Assembly: GCF_903970965.1 (NCBI RefSeq)
Contig: NZ_CAJCKW010000003.1
Location: forward strand, 124,001-188,000
DNA from: Aureimonas sp. ME7
GTDB lineage: Bacteria > Pseudomonadota > Alphaproteobacteria > Rhizobiales > Rhizobiaceae
Reading direction: 5' to 3'
DNA: 64,000 nt
Shown here: positions 1 to 9,000 of the stretch, piece after piece
Numbering within the stretch: position 1 is the first letter of the stretch
Layout of the letters: each line of letters opens with the position of its first letter
Program-made: the position numbers and the translations under genes
Notes under the pieces: model-generated
Seen by the model: only the letters and a program-made list of their open reading frames with translations
Told to the model about the DNA's origin: nothing
The model's database searches: none

Positions 1-1
1 G

Positions 2-661
2 CAAAAGGCCATCGGCCAGCTCGAGGCGGAACTGTCCGCCATCAAGACCGAGCGTTCGAGCTCCAACATGAAGATCGAGGCCCTGTCGGCAAGGCTGATG
101 GCGACCGACCAGATCCTCGCCCAGGTGCGCGGCCAGCTGCGCGAGCGCGAGGAAGCCATGCGCGCGGCCGAGCGGGCCAACAAGGAAGCCGTCGCCGAGC
201 GTTCGACCTTCGACCGGCGCCTGGAAGGGGCGAAGGGCGAGGCCGGCCGGCTTCTGGCGCAGCTCCAGGAGGCGCAGAAGGGCCGCGCCGACCTCGAAGC
301 GCGCTGCGACATGCTGGTCAAGGCGCTGGCCGCCAAGGACGCCTCGCTGGAAGGCGCCACGACGCGCGCCGGCAACCTGTCGGACCGCGTGGAGGCGCTG
401 ACGCTTCGTTTCGAGCAGGACCGGCAGACGCTGGAAGCGGCCAACCGCCGCCTGATCGAGGAGCTGCAGAACGAGAAGGCCGAGCGCACGCTCGCGCAAG
501 GCGCGCTCGACATCGCGCGCGAGAACCGCTCGGCGCTGCAGCGCCAGAACGAAAGCCTCAAGCGCGCCACGCGCTCGCGCCACGCGGACGCCGGCGACGA
601 GGCGGGGGGCGAGCCGGCATCCAACGTGCGGCCCTTCACGATCCCCGAAAAGGGAGACTGA
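2..661 (+). CDS. Coiled-coil protein, C-terminal part (5' end outside window)
   Basis: The reading frame is open from base 2 to a TGA at 659-661, so the gene starts upstream; 219 residues are visible. Almost the whole visible part is charged, Ala/Glu/Arg-rich helical sequence with heptad-like spacing (predicted long coiled coil). It ends in a short non-helical tail containing NVRPFTIPEKGD. No enzymatic motif or membrane segment is visible in this part. Large coiled-coil proteins of this composition in Hyphomicrobiales are usually annotated as hypothetical or as cell-division/chromosome-related proteins; that is family-level knowledge and not shown here. Two further short coiled-coil genes follow on the same strand, which may indicate a functional group. 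Confidence 0.75.
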   Translation, partial: QKAIGQLEAELSAIKTERSSSNMKIEALSARLMATDQILAQVRGQLREREEAMRAAERANKEAVAERSTFDRRLEGAKGEAGRLLAQLQEAQKGRADLEARCDMLVKALAAKDASLEGATTRAGNLSDRVEALTLRFEQDRQTLEAANRRLIEELQNEKAERTLAQGALDIARENRSALQRQNESLKRATRSRHADAGDEAGGEPASNVRPFTIPEKGD

Positions 662-830
662 AACGGGCGCCGCGCTTCAAGCGTTGCCCGAAGCGGTGGG
701 GTGGGAGCGCGGCCGATGGCCGGCCATGCGAAAAGCGCTCCAACCTATTGAATCGACGCATCGAAACATCGGAAGATCGGGTTCGGCTGATGAGCCGAAA
801 CGGGAATAGCGGCGGCGAAGGATCGGCAAG

Positions 831-1298
831 ATGGCGAATGGTGCGAGCGAGGACATCGGTTTGAGCCTGCGGCAGAGCGTGGCGGACCACACGGGTGCGC
901 CGGTGCGCGGCGAGGCTGGCTTCGTCCTGGTGTCCAACAACGAGAAGCCGGCGCGCGACTGGTCGGCGGCGCTCGATCTCGTGCGCGAGGCGAGCGAGGC
1001 CATTCGGATCCGCGACGAGCGCGCGACCGAGATGGAGATCGAGCATCGCCTGGATGCCGAGCGCGCGAGCGACGAGATCCGCACGCTTCAGGAGCAACTC
1101 GACGAAACCGAGCTCAAGCTCGCCGAGACGGAAGCGCGTGCGCGTCTGGCCGAGGCGCGGGCCGGCGAGGCCGAAGCCTGGCTCGCCAAGATGCACGACG
1201 CGATCGTCGGCAGCTTCGGGCGGGTGCTGGCGGGCGAGGACGCGGCCGAGGCCGAGCTTCGCGCGGCGCTGGCGAGCGGCCGCTTCGGAGAGGAATGA
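831..1298 (+). CDS. Short coiled-coil protein, paralogue 1
   Basis: 155 residues, not recognised as a named family. An N-terminal segment of about 70 residues carries a region ending in AALDLVREASEAIRIRDERA, followed by a long Glu/Arg/Ala coiled coil and a C-terminal stretch with AEAWLAKMHDAIVGSFG. The ATG at 831 is preceded by AAGGA. The stop overlaps the start of the next gene (ATGA at 1295-1298), so the two are translationally coupled. The C-terminal pattern (AEA-x-L/Y-x3-H/VH-x5-S) also occurs in the next gene, so the pair are probably diverged duplicates. It is soluble by appearance, with no signal peptide. The function is unknown; a structural or scaffold role is only a guess from the coiled coil. 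Confidence 0.7.
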   Translation: MANGASEDIGLSLRQSVADHTGAPVRGEAGFVLVSNNEKPARDWSAALDLVREASEAIRIRDERATEMEIEHRLDAERASDEIRTLQEQLDETELKLAETEARARLAEARAGEAEAWLAKMHDAIVGSFGRVLAGEDAAEAELRAALASGRFGEE

Positions 1299-1801
1299 TG
1301 AGCGCGGTGAGGGAGGCCGTGATCTTCGAGGACGGCGAGGCGGTCGGACCGGGGAGCGACAAGTCCGTCTCGTCCCGGACGGGAGAGGCCGTCCCCGCCC
1401 AACTGGCGATCGCGCTCGCCGTCGGGCAGTTGACGATCGATGCGGGCCCCGCGGACTGGACCAAAACACTGACCCTCGTCGAGCGCGCGGCCGCCACGAT
1501 CCGCGCCTACGAGAAGCGCTTTCTCCAGCTGGAAAAGCAGTCCAAGGCGCTGGCCGACCGGGCGGCTGAGGACCAGCACCGCCTTCATAACCACATTCAG
1601 GCGATGGAAGAGCGTCTCAAGCAGACGGAAGAGCGGGTGATCGCGGCCGAAGCGGCCACGCGCGACGCTGAATACCACGAGTGGGAAGCGGACATGCGCG
1701 TCAAGCGCGCCGAGCAGCGCGCCGTCGAGGCGGAAGCCAAGGCGCAGCAGACGGAAGCCTATCTGCGCCGCGTCCACGAGCTTCTGTCCGGCGTTTCCTG
1801 A
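1295..1801 (+). CDS. Short coiled-coil protein, paralogue 2
   Basis: 168 residues. The start ATG overlaps the stop of the upstream paralogue by four bases. The N-terminal third (to about residue 75) contains PADWTKTLTLVERAAATIRA, which resembles the equivalent part of the upstream protein (RDWSAALDLVREASEAIRI). The rest is a continuous predicted coiled coil rich in Glu, Ala, Gln and Arg that ends in AYLRRVHELLSGVS. Both proteins therefore share one architecture: a small helical head followed by a coiled-coil rod. No catalytic or membrane feature is visible. It was not recognised as a characterised family. Tandem retention with coupling suggests that the two may form a heteromer. Confidence 0.7.
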   Translation: MMSAVREAVIFEDGEAVGPGSDKSVSSRTGEAVPAQLAIALAVGQLTIDAGPADWTKTLTLVERAAATIRAYEKRFLQLEKQSKALADRAAEDQHRLHNHIQAMEERLKQTEERVIAAEAATRDAEYHEWEADMRVKRAEQRAVEAEAKAQQTEAYLRRVHELLSGVS

Positions 1802-2608
1802 GGCGGGTCGAGGACGGACCCTCGCGTTCGCGATGCCGCGTTGTCGGATGGTCCGGCGACGGGATCGACGTTTCCGGTTCGCGGTGTCGCCAGAAGCGCG
1901 ATCTCCTCTTGGTGAGGGATGGATCGCCGATCTTGGGCGTTCGCCTCGCCGTTGCAAACCGTTTTTCCGCACGGACCGGATCGGGGGAAGACACAAAGCG
2001 CCCGTAGACCGGGCAGCCCCTGCAATCGTCCTCGACATACGCTGGCGGATCGCGGGAGTTGCCAACGCCGCGTTGTCAGAAGATGGTCGGCGGGATGGCC
2101 GCAGATCCGCCAACGCTCTCGCATCGAACTCCGACGTATCATGGACGAGACTGAGCCATGAGCCCCTTGCCTTCGTTCAAGACCCATCCCGATCCTATCT
2201 CGACCGAGATGATCGTGGCATCGCAGATCGAGCGCCTATGCTGCCGCGAAGGGCGTGGGTTCATCTATGTCGGACCGGCCTCCGCCGTTGAGGCGTATTA
2301 GGACCAATTCTGCCCCTGATGCATCGCCGATGGATCGGCGAAGTCGGACGTTCGATGCCGCGTTCACCGACGAGATCGGCATTGGCGCTGCCGGCTCGGG
2401 GAAGAGCGTGCCGGTTTCTCCGGCTGGCAGCCGGAGCAGTGGTGGAGCCATCGCGGCAATGCCGCCGCCATTGCCGGGTTGTTAGGTCACTGCGAACCGG
2501 TGGCCGTAGGGATGAAGCAGTCGAGGCGATCCCGGCTGATTGCGGGTTCGGTAGGGCGAGGTGGGCCCGATTCCTAGACGCTCTCGACAATGACGGCTCT
2601 TCGACCGC
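1802..2608. other. Gene-poor stretch, first part
   Basis: No convincing coding region was seen here apart from one very short candidate (2158-2301). The frames that stay open on either strand have the arginine/serine-rich composition of non-coding high-GC DNA. The next 600 bases (to 3225) hold a palindromic element and a dispersed repeat. Confidence 0.5.
2158..2301 (+). CDS. Possible small protein of 47 residues
   Basis: An ATG-started frame of 47 codons ends at TAG 2299-2301. Its composition (for example THPDPISTEMIVASQIERL, then GFIYVGP) is more protein-like than the surrounding frames. There is only a weak purine stretch (GAGACTGAG) upstream instead of a clear Shine-Dalgarno sequence. There is no neighbour that suggests a role, and no family was recognised. 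It is listed because nothing else in this 800-base gap looks coding; it could easily be a chance frame. Confidence 0.25.
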   Translation: MSPLPSFKTHPDPISTEMIVASQIERLCCREGRGFIYVGPASAVEAY

Positions 2609-2776
2609 TTAGAGACTGTTTCGAAAGTCCCCAAGGGCGAATCGACGAGGAATTTTTGTCGTCTCGCCGGACGTCGAGCCCCGTTGATGCCAGTGGCATC
2701 GGCGAGCATCGACCGCGAAGCGAACGGCGAAACAAACCGGCGAGCCGACCCGGCGGACTTTCGAAACAGCCTCTTA
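2609..2776. repeat. MITE-like palindromic element with terminal inverted repeats
   Basis: The segment is bounded by 22-bp inverted repeats at 2609-2630 and 2755-2776 that match at 20 of 22 positions (core ACTGTTTCGAAAG). The exact centre of the element is a perfect 15-bp palindrome (GATGCCAGTGGCATC, 2686-2700). The two halves also show looser complementarity, so the transcript could fold into one long imperfect hairpin. There is no coding capacity. Size and structure fit a non-autonomous transposon derivative; the terminal sequence resembles IS5-family ends, but that attribution is tentative. Confidence 0.6.
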
Positions 2777-2905
2777 CCGCTTCCAATGCCGACACTGCGG
2801 GCGAATGGGGAAATATCAGGACGCCGACTGAGCCCCTTCGGTCTCGAAACTTGTCCGTCTTCCGTAGCTGTCAGTTTCTCGAAGAGGCAGTGGCTGACCC
2901 GCTTT

Positions 2906-3090
2906 GCGACCGCGTTGAACGGTCGTCATCGTCCTGCGGACCCCCGGCTCTCGCGGCACGACGCCTTCGCTCCGCGACCGCGTTGCTCGTCTGTCGCGAT
3001 ACGCGCGGCATCGCCCTCTCTTCGCGCCTTGTCGCGAACCAAAATCATTTGCCTACCGCGACCATCCAACCCGGTCGGGATACGCTCTAG
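2906..3090. repeat. Dispersed palindromic-ended repeat, copy A
   Basis: This stretch of about 185 bases aligns with 9915-10097. The best-matching core is GCGTTGCTCGTCTGTC versus GCGTTGCTCGTCCGTC, followed by similar GGCATCGC..CTC..CTTG.CGCGA blocks, and both copies end in a CAACCCGGTCGG..A.CGCTCTA motif. The two ends of the copy are themselves inverted repeats (CGACCGCGTTGAACGGTCG at the left, and the complement of CGACCATCCAACCCGGTCG at the right). The copies have diverged, so this is an old interspersed element. It is non-coding. Confidence 0.6.
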
Positions 3091-3225
3091 CGCCGATCCT
3101 CTTGCGCCCTGGCTCGAATAGGCGGGGATCTCGCTCTGTCCTTGGAATCCGCGTGCCGAACATCGCAGCGAGGCTTGAAACCGCGAACCTGACTTTGCGA
3201 CCTGTTCCCGCGCTGGGAACCTTCG

Positions 3226-5889
3226 TCACCGCGCTTCTACGAACCCGTCCAGGACCCGCTTCTGCCCGGCGCGGTCGAAATCCACCGTGAGCTTGTTGCC
3301 CTCCACCAGCGCGATGGTGCCGTTGCCGAACTTCTGGTGGAACACGCGGTCGCCGGCCGAGAAGCGCGAGGGCTCGTCGGCGACGGATTTGGCCACCAGC
3401 GTGCCCTCGATCTCGCGCGGGCCGCCCGCCCGGGCCGACGAGTAGAGCCCGCCGCCCTTGCGGGGCGGCTGGTTGGCGCCGCGCGAGCGTGCGGCCGAAA
3501 GGGGATCGGTGAGGCGGCCGGCAAAACCGGCTCGCTCGGGGCTCGCTTGCGAAGGCTCGGCAAAGCCGCCGCCGCCCGCACGGCCGCCGTCGCGGGCGAT
3601 GTACTTGTCGGCCTTGGCGGCGGCGCGCGAGCCGGCATCGCTTCCCGTCACCCCGCCCTCGCCGTATTCGATCGCCCGGCCGCGGCCGCCGGCATAGCCG
3701 CCGGCCGAGCCTGCGGCCTGCGCGCGGCGCCAGCCGGGCGTCCCGTAGGACGAGGCGGAAAAGGCGTTGGCGTCCCAGCGCGAGGCGCCGTAGCCGCCCA
3801 TGCCGCCCGCCCCGTAGCCACCATAGGAGGTGGAGGGTTCCAGAACGTCGACATGGTCCTCGGGCAGTTCGTCCAGGAAGCGCGAGGGAATGGTGGACTG
3901 CCACATGCCGTGGATGCGCCGGTTCGACACGAACCAGATTTTCACCCGCCGCTTTCCGCGCGTGATGCCGACATAGGCAAGGCGGCGCTCTTCCTCGAGC
4001 CCTGAACGCCCGCCCTCGTCGAGCGAGCGCTGGTGGGGAAAGAGGCCCTCTTCCCAGCCGGGCAGGAACACGGTCTCGAACTCGAGGCCCTTGGCCGAAT
4101 GCAGCGTCATGATCGACACGGCGTCGGTTTCGGCGTTCTGCTCGGCATCCATGACGAGGGCGATGTGCTCCAGAAAGCCCGGCAGGCTTTCGTAGTCGTC
4201 CATGGAGCGGATCAGCTCCTTGAGGTTTTCCAGCCGTCCCGGCGCCTCGGCTGAGCGGTCGGCCTGCCACATCTCGGTATAGCCGGACTCGTCCAACACC
4301 ATCTCGCCGAGATCGGTATGGCGCATGGTGGACAGGAGGCTCGACCAGCGCTCGAAGTTGCGCACGACCTCGGCGAGCGCAGCGCGCGGGCGCGGTTTCA
4401 GCTCGTCGCCCTGCACGAGATCGGCCGCCGCCGCCAGGAGCGGCAGGCCCTTGGCACGGGCGTATTCGTGCAGGAGCTTGATCGCGGCGTCGCCCAGACC
4501 GCGCTTCGGCGTATTGACGATGCGCTCGAAGGCGAGGTCGTCCGCCGGCTGGCAGACGCAGCGGAAATAGGCGAGCGCGTCGCGGATCTCGGCCCGCTCG
4601 TAGAAGCGCGGGCCGCCGATGACGCGGTAGTTCAGCCCCAGCGTGACGAAACGATCCTCGAACTCGCGCATCTGGAACGAGGCGCGCACCAGGATCGCCA
4701 TGTCGTTGAGCTTGTGGCTCTTTCGCTGGAGCTGCTCGATCTCCTCGCCGATGGCGCGCGCTTCCTCCTCCGAGTCCCAGCCGGCCGATACCGTGACCTT
4801 CTCGTGCTCGGGGTCGTGGAGGTCGGTGAACAGGGTCTTGCCGAGCCGGTCCTCGTTGACCGCAATCAACCCGGCAGCGGCGCCCAGGATGTGGGCGGTC
4901 GAGCGATAGTTGCGCTCCAGCCGGATCACGGTGGCGCCGGGGAAATCGCGCTCGAAGCGCAGGATGTTGTCGACCTCCGCCCCGCGCCAGCCGTAGATCG
5001 ACTGGTCGTCGTCGCCGACGCAACACACGTTCACCGCCGTTTGACCGCTCTCGACCCGCACGGCCGAATGCTGGGCGAGAAGGCGCAGCCAGAGATACTG
5101 CGCGACATTGGTATCTTGGTACTCGTCCACCAAGATGTAGCGGAAGCGACGGTGGTAGTCGGCCAGGACGTCCGGGTGGTCACGGAAGATCGCGATCGGA
5201 TGGAGCAGGAGGTCGCCGAAATCGGCGGCGTTGAGGCTGGTGAGGCGGGCCTGATAGGCGCGGTAGAGTTCGCGGCCCCGGCCGTTGGCGAACGCGCGCG
5301 CGTCGCCCTCGGGGATCGTGTCCGGCGTCAGGCCCTTGTTCTTCCAGCCGTCCATCATGTTGGCGAAGGTGCGGGCCGGCCAGCGCTTGTCGTCAAGGTT
5401 CTCGGCCTGGATCAGCTGCTTGATCAGGCGGATCTGGTCGTCCGTGTCGAGAATGGTGAAGTTCGATTTGAGGCCCACGAGCTCGGCGTGGCGGCGCAGG
5501 ATCTTGACGCCGATCGAGTGGAACGTGCCGAGCCAGGGCATGCCCTCGACCTCGCCGCCGACGAGATGCCCGATGCGCGTCTTCATCTCGCGCGCCGCCT
5601 TGTTGGTGAAGGTAACGGCGAGGATCTGGGAGGGAAAGGCACGGCGCGTCGCCAGGATATGGGCGATGCGGGTGGTGAGAACGCGCGTCTTGCCGGTGCC
5701 GGCGCCCGCCAAAACCAGAACCGGTCCTTCGGTGGTTTCCACCGCTGCGCGCTGCTCGGGATTGAGGCCGGCGAGATAGTCCGCGGCGGGGGCCGCGACC
5801 GGGCCGCCGCGCGCGGCGAGCGCGCGCGCCGCAATGCCGCCTTGAGACCGGGCAGGAGAGGCGGCGCTGGGATCTCGGGGTTCTCTCAT
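3226..5889 (-). CDS. uvrD: UvrD/PcrA-family ATP-dependent DNA helicase
   Basis: 887 residues. A superfamily 1A 3'-5' helicase that unwinds DNA in nucleotide excision and mismatch repair. Visible motifs: LNPEQRAAV Q-motif near residue 42, Walker A AGAGTGKT at 61-68, the DEYQDT Walker B box near residue 255, GDDDQSIYGWRGA motif III, and VSIMTLHSAKGLEFETVFLPGWEEG motifs V region in the C-terminal half. The last 250 residues hold a Gly/Arg-rich linker followed by the small tudor-like module of UvrD/PcrA (GDRVFHQKFGNGTI). The length is somewhat above the usual 720-800 because of that linker. The start ATG at 5889 has AGG upstream. A LexA-type box lies 28 bp upstream, so SOS control is likely. It is divergent from the AsmA-like gene. 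Confidence 0.95.
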   Translation of the reverse strand: MREPRDPSAASPARSQGGIAARALAARGGPVAAPAADYLAGLNPEQRAAVETTEGPVLVLAGAGTGKTRVLTTRIAHILATRRAFPSQILAVTFTNKAAREMKTRIGHLVGGEVEGMPWLGTFHSIGVKILRRHAELVGLKSNFTILDTDDQIRLIKQLIQAENLDDKRWPARTFANMMDGWKNKGLTPDTIPEGDARAFANGRGRELYRAYQARLTSLNAADFGDLLLHPIAIFRDHPDVLADYHRRFRYILVDEYQDTNVAQYLWLRLLAQHSAVRVESGQTAVNVCCVGDDDQSIYGWRGAEVDNILRFERDFPGATVIRLERNYRSTAHILGAAAGLIAVNEDRLGKTLFTDLHDPEHEKVTVSAGWDSEEEARAIGEEIEQLQRKSHKLNDMAILVRASFQMREFEDRFVTLGLNYRVIGGPRFYERAEIRDALAYFRCVCQPADDLAFERIVNTPKRGLGDAAIKLLHEYARAKGLPLLAAAADLVQGDELKPRPRAALAEVVRNFERWSSLLSTMRHTDLGEMVLDESGYTEMWQADRSAEAPGRLENLKELIRSMDDYESLPGFLEHIALVMDAEQNAETDAVSIMTLHSAKGLEFETVFLPGWEEGLFPHQRSLDEGGRSGLEEERRLAYVGITRGKRRVKIWFVSNRRIHGMWQSTIPSRFLDELPEDHVDVLEPSTSYGGYGAGGMGGYGASRWDANAFSASSYGTPGWRRAQAAGSAGGYAGGRGRAIEYGEGGVTGSDAGSRAAAKADKYIARDGGRAGGGGFAEPSQASPERAGFAGRLTDPLSAARSRGANQPPRKGGGLYSSARAGGPREIEGTLVAKSVADEPSRFSAGDRVFHQKFGNGTIALVEGNKLTVDFDRAGQKRVLDGFVEAR

Positions 5890-5916
5890 GGAAGCCTACT
5901 TAATCGATTCCGCTGG

Positions 5917-5931
5917 GAACACTAGGGGAAC
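5917..5931 (-). promoter_or_regulatory. LexA (SOS) box upstream of uvrD
   Basis: On the minus strand the sequence reads GTTC-CCCTAGT-GTTC, an exact match to the alphaproteobacterial LexA consensus GTTC-N7-GTTC. It lies 28 bp before the uvrD ATG and about 150 bp before the divergent AsmA-like gene. uvrD is a known SOS target in several bacteria, so placement and function agree. Confidence 0.75.
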
Positions 5932-6078
5932 ATTCCAAAGCGCCCGTCCCTCGCTCGCGTGTTCACTTTCGTGCCGCGTGTGGCGTAACGTCCCTTGCTC
6001 CCGTCGCGGCGTGTGCCACAAGAACGGGATCGAAATCGGGCGAAGCGCAACGCGGAACGGGGAGGCCAGGCGGATCGC

Positions 6079-9000
6079 ATGAAACTCTTCATCGCGCTGG
6101 GCAGCCTTCTGATCCTGGCGCTCGTCGCGCTCCTGATCGGTCCTCGCTTCGTGGACTGGACGAGCTACCGTTCGAGCTTCGAGCGGGAAGCCTCGCGCAT
6201 TCTCGGCCAAAGGGTGGAGGTGCGGGGCCAAGCCTCGGCGCGGCTCCTGCCGTTTCCCTCGCTGAGCTTCACCGACGTCGTGGTGGGCGACGATCCGGCC
6301 GATCCGGTTTTGCAGATCGGCGGCTTCCGCATGGACGCGGAACTCGCGCCCTATCTTTCGGGCGAGATCCGCATCTTCCACATGCGGCTCGACGGGCCGG
6401 CTTTGAGCGTTCCGGTCGGAGCGGACGGGTCGATCCGCTGGCCGATCGGCGCCGGCAGCGCGCCGCCGAGCGAGACGGTGGTTCTGGAGCGGATCGAGAT
6501 CGCCGGCGGCTCGGCTCTGTTTCTGGATCGCCGGTCGGGGCGTAGCCTCGCGCTGTCGCGCATCGACGGCAATCTGTCCGCGCAGTCCCTTCGCGGGCCT
6601 TTCAACGGCACGGCGACGCTTGAGGCCAACGGCGAGCCGCTCGCCGCCTCGCTCACCACGGGAACGGGGGCGGGCGAGGGCAAGCTCGCCTTTCGTCTGA
6701 CGCTGGATTCGCAGCGTATTGACGCGCGCGCTTCGCTGGACGCCATCGCCTCCAGCCTGCCGGGCGAGCCCTTGGTGGAGGGCGCGTTGTCGGTTCTCAG
6801 CCCGATCGACCCCGCCGCAAAGCCCGATCAGGCACGTACTTCCATTCTGCCCCCCTTGCGCCTTGCCACCAAGCTCACGGTGACGCCGAGTTCCGTTGCC
6901 GCGGCCGATCTTCGCGCCGAGGTCGGGGGGCGCGACACGCCCTATGTCGCCACCGGCTCGGCGCTGATCGACGTCGGCTCGATCCCGCGCTTCGATCTGG
7001 CCCTGGAGGGCCAAGCGATCGACGTCGACGAGGTGGCACCGCCCCAGCCGACCGAGGCGTCAGGGCCGAGCCTTGCCGATCGCATCGAGGCGGTGCGCCT
7101 CGCCCTGGAGCGGCTTCCCTCGCCCCGCATGCCGGGGCGGGTCCGCCTCGCGCTGCCGCTCGTCACCTTCGGCGACACGCCGGTGCGCAACGTGTCGCTC
7201 GCCGGCTCGCCCGCCGGCGACGGCTGGTCGCTTCAGTCCCTGTCGGCGGAACTGCCAGGGCGCACCCTGGTGGAAGCGTCGGGCGTCGTGCGCACGGACG
7301 AGGCGCCCGGTTTTCGAGGCTCGCTTCTCGTCGCCGTGCGCCAGCCCGCCGCGTTTCTCGGCTGGGCGGGCGGGGCGGCGGACCCGGCGCTCGCCGCGCT
7401 CCCGCGCGCCGGGTTCTCGGCCAAGGTCGCCTTGAGCGCGAGCGACCAGAGCTTCGAGGATCTGGAAGTGGATCTCGGCGGACAGACGCTCGCCGGCTCG
7501 ATCCGCCGCACGGTGCGGCCCGAGGGGCGCGCCAGCGCGGTGGATCTTCGCGGCGATGCGGTCGATCTCGGCCCGGTCATGGCGCTGGCGCGCATGGTAG
7601 CCGCGCGCGGGGCGCAGGCCGAGGCGAACGAGCGGTTCGACGTGCAGTTCTCGACCGGCCCCGCGCGCTTCGGCGACTTTTCCGCCGACGGCATCGACAT
7701 GGACTTCTCGCTGGATCGCAACCTCGTCGATCTCGCCGGCTTCGACGCGCGAAACTTCGCCGGTGCCGACATCCATGCGGAAGGAACGCTGGCCGACCCC
7801 TTCGGCTTTCCCCGGCCCGATCTCAGCCTCGAAGTCTCGGCCGAGGCGCCCGAGCAACTGGCGAGCTTCCTTCGGCGTCGCCTGCCGCAAAGCCCGCTCG
7901 CCGAAGCGCTGGAAGCCCGCGCAAGGGCGATGGGTCCCTTGTCGCTGAGCGGAACGGCCGTCTCCACGGGAGCCAACCGCGCCGACCTGACGCTCGACCT
8001 GACGGGGCAGGCGGCCGGAACCGATCTGGCGCTGCGCCTCGCGCTCCAGAACGGGCTGGAGGCCGCCACCGCCAACGGGCGCTTCGGCCTCGATCTGACG
8101 CTGGCGCAGAACGACGCCACCGTGCTTCTCGAGCAGTTCGGGCTTTCGACCTTGCCCGTCGGCGAGGAGGAGCCGTTGAGCGCGGTTCTTTCCGCTTCGG
8201 GCGTGCCGAACGAGCCGATCGCGGTTTCCGCCAAGCTGAGATCCACGGATGCCGAACTTTCCGCAGAGGGCACGGCGACGCTCGGTGGGCAGGGGGTAGA
8301 GAGCGCGGACCTCGATCTCGCGCTTCGCGGCGGCGATCTTTCCCCCTGGCTGACGCGGCTTGCCGTGGCGGCCGGACAGCCGGCCGACGGGCTGCCCGCC
8401 GAATTGTCGGGACGCCTGTCCTGGCGCGGGGCGAGTTGGTCGCTCGGGGGTGTCACCGGCCTCGTGGCGGGAAGCCGCCTCGGCGCCGATCTCCACGCCG
8501 AAGCCGGCGCCCCGGTGTCCGGGACGCTGGATCTCGCCGACCTGTCGCTGGACTGGCTGGCGACGGTGGTGACGGGAACGGATGCGTCCGGTGCGATTGA
8601 TGCGGCCGCCGCGCCGTTTGCGGCAACGCTTCTGCCTTCTCGCGCCTACCGCGTTTCGCTGGCGGCCGAGCGGGCGACGGGGCTCGGCCTCACCCTGTCC
8701 AACCTTCGCGCGGCGGTGGACGGGGAGGGCCCACGCCTGTCCGCTTCCTCGCTCTCGGCCACTCTGCCCGACGGGGCGAGCCTTGGGGCATCGGGCGAGT
8801 TGCGCAACGTTTCAGGCTTCTTGTCGACCGAGCTCGATCTCGCCCTGCGCGAGCAGCCCATTCCCGCCGGCAACGGCGTTCTGCAGGGGCAGCTTAGCGC
8901 GACGGCGAACCTGCGCGGCGGGGGCCAGAGCTTCGACGCGCTTCTGGGCTCGCTCGACGGGACGGGGCGCGTGACGCTGGCGAACGGGGCGCTCGAAGGG

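Noticed and set aside
3204-3220. GTTCCC/GGGAAC hairpin after uvrD as a terminator
   Set aside because: Only six base pairs and no T-run.
3053-5026. 657-codon frame inside uvrD on the same strand in another frame
   Set aside because: Arg/Ala/Pro-rich shadow of the real helicase gene, without family resemblance.
4318-5925. 535-codon frame antisense to uvrD
   Set aside because: Shadow; no start signal and no family resemblance.
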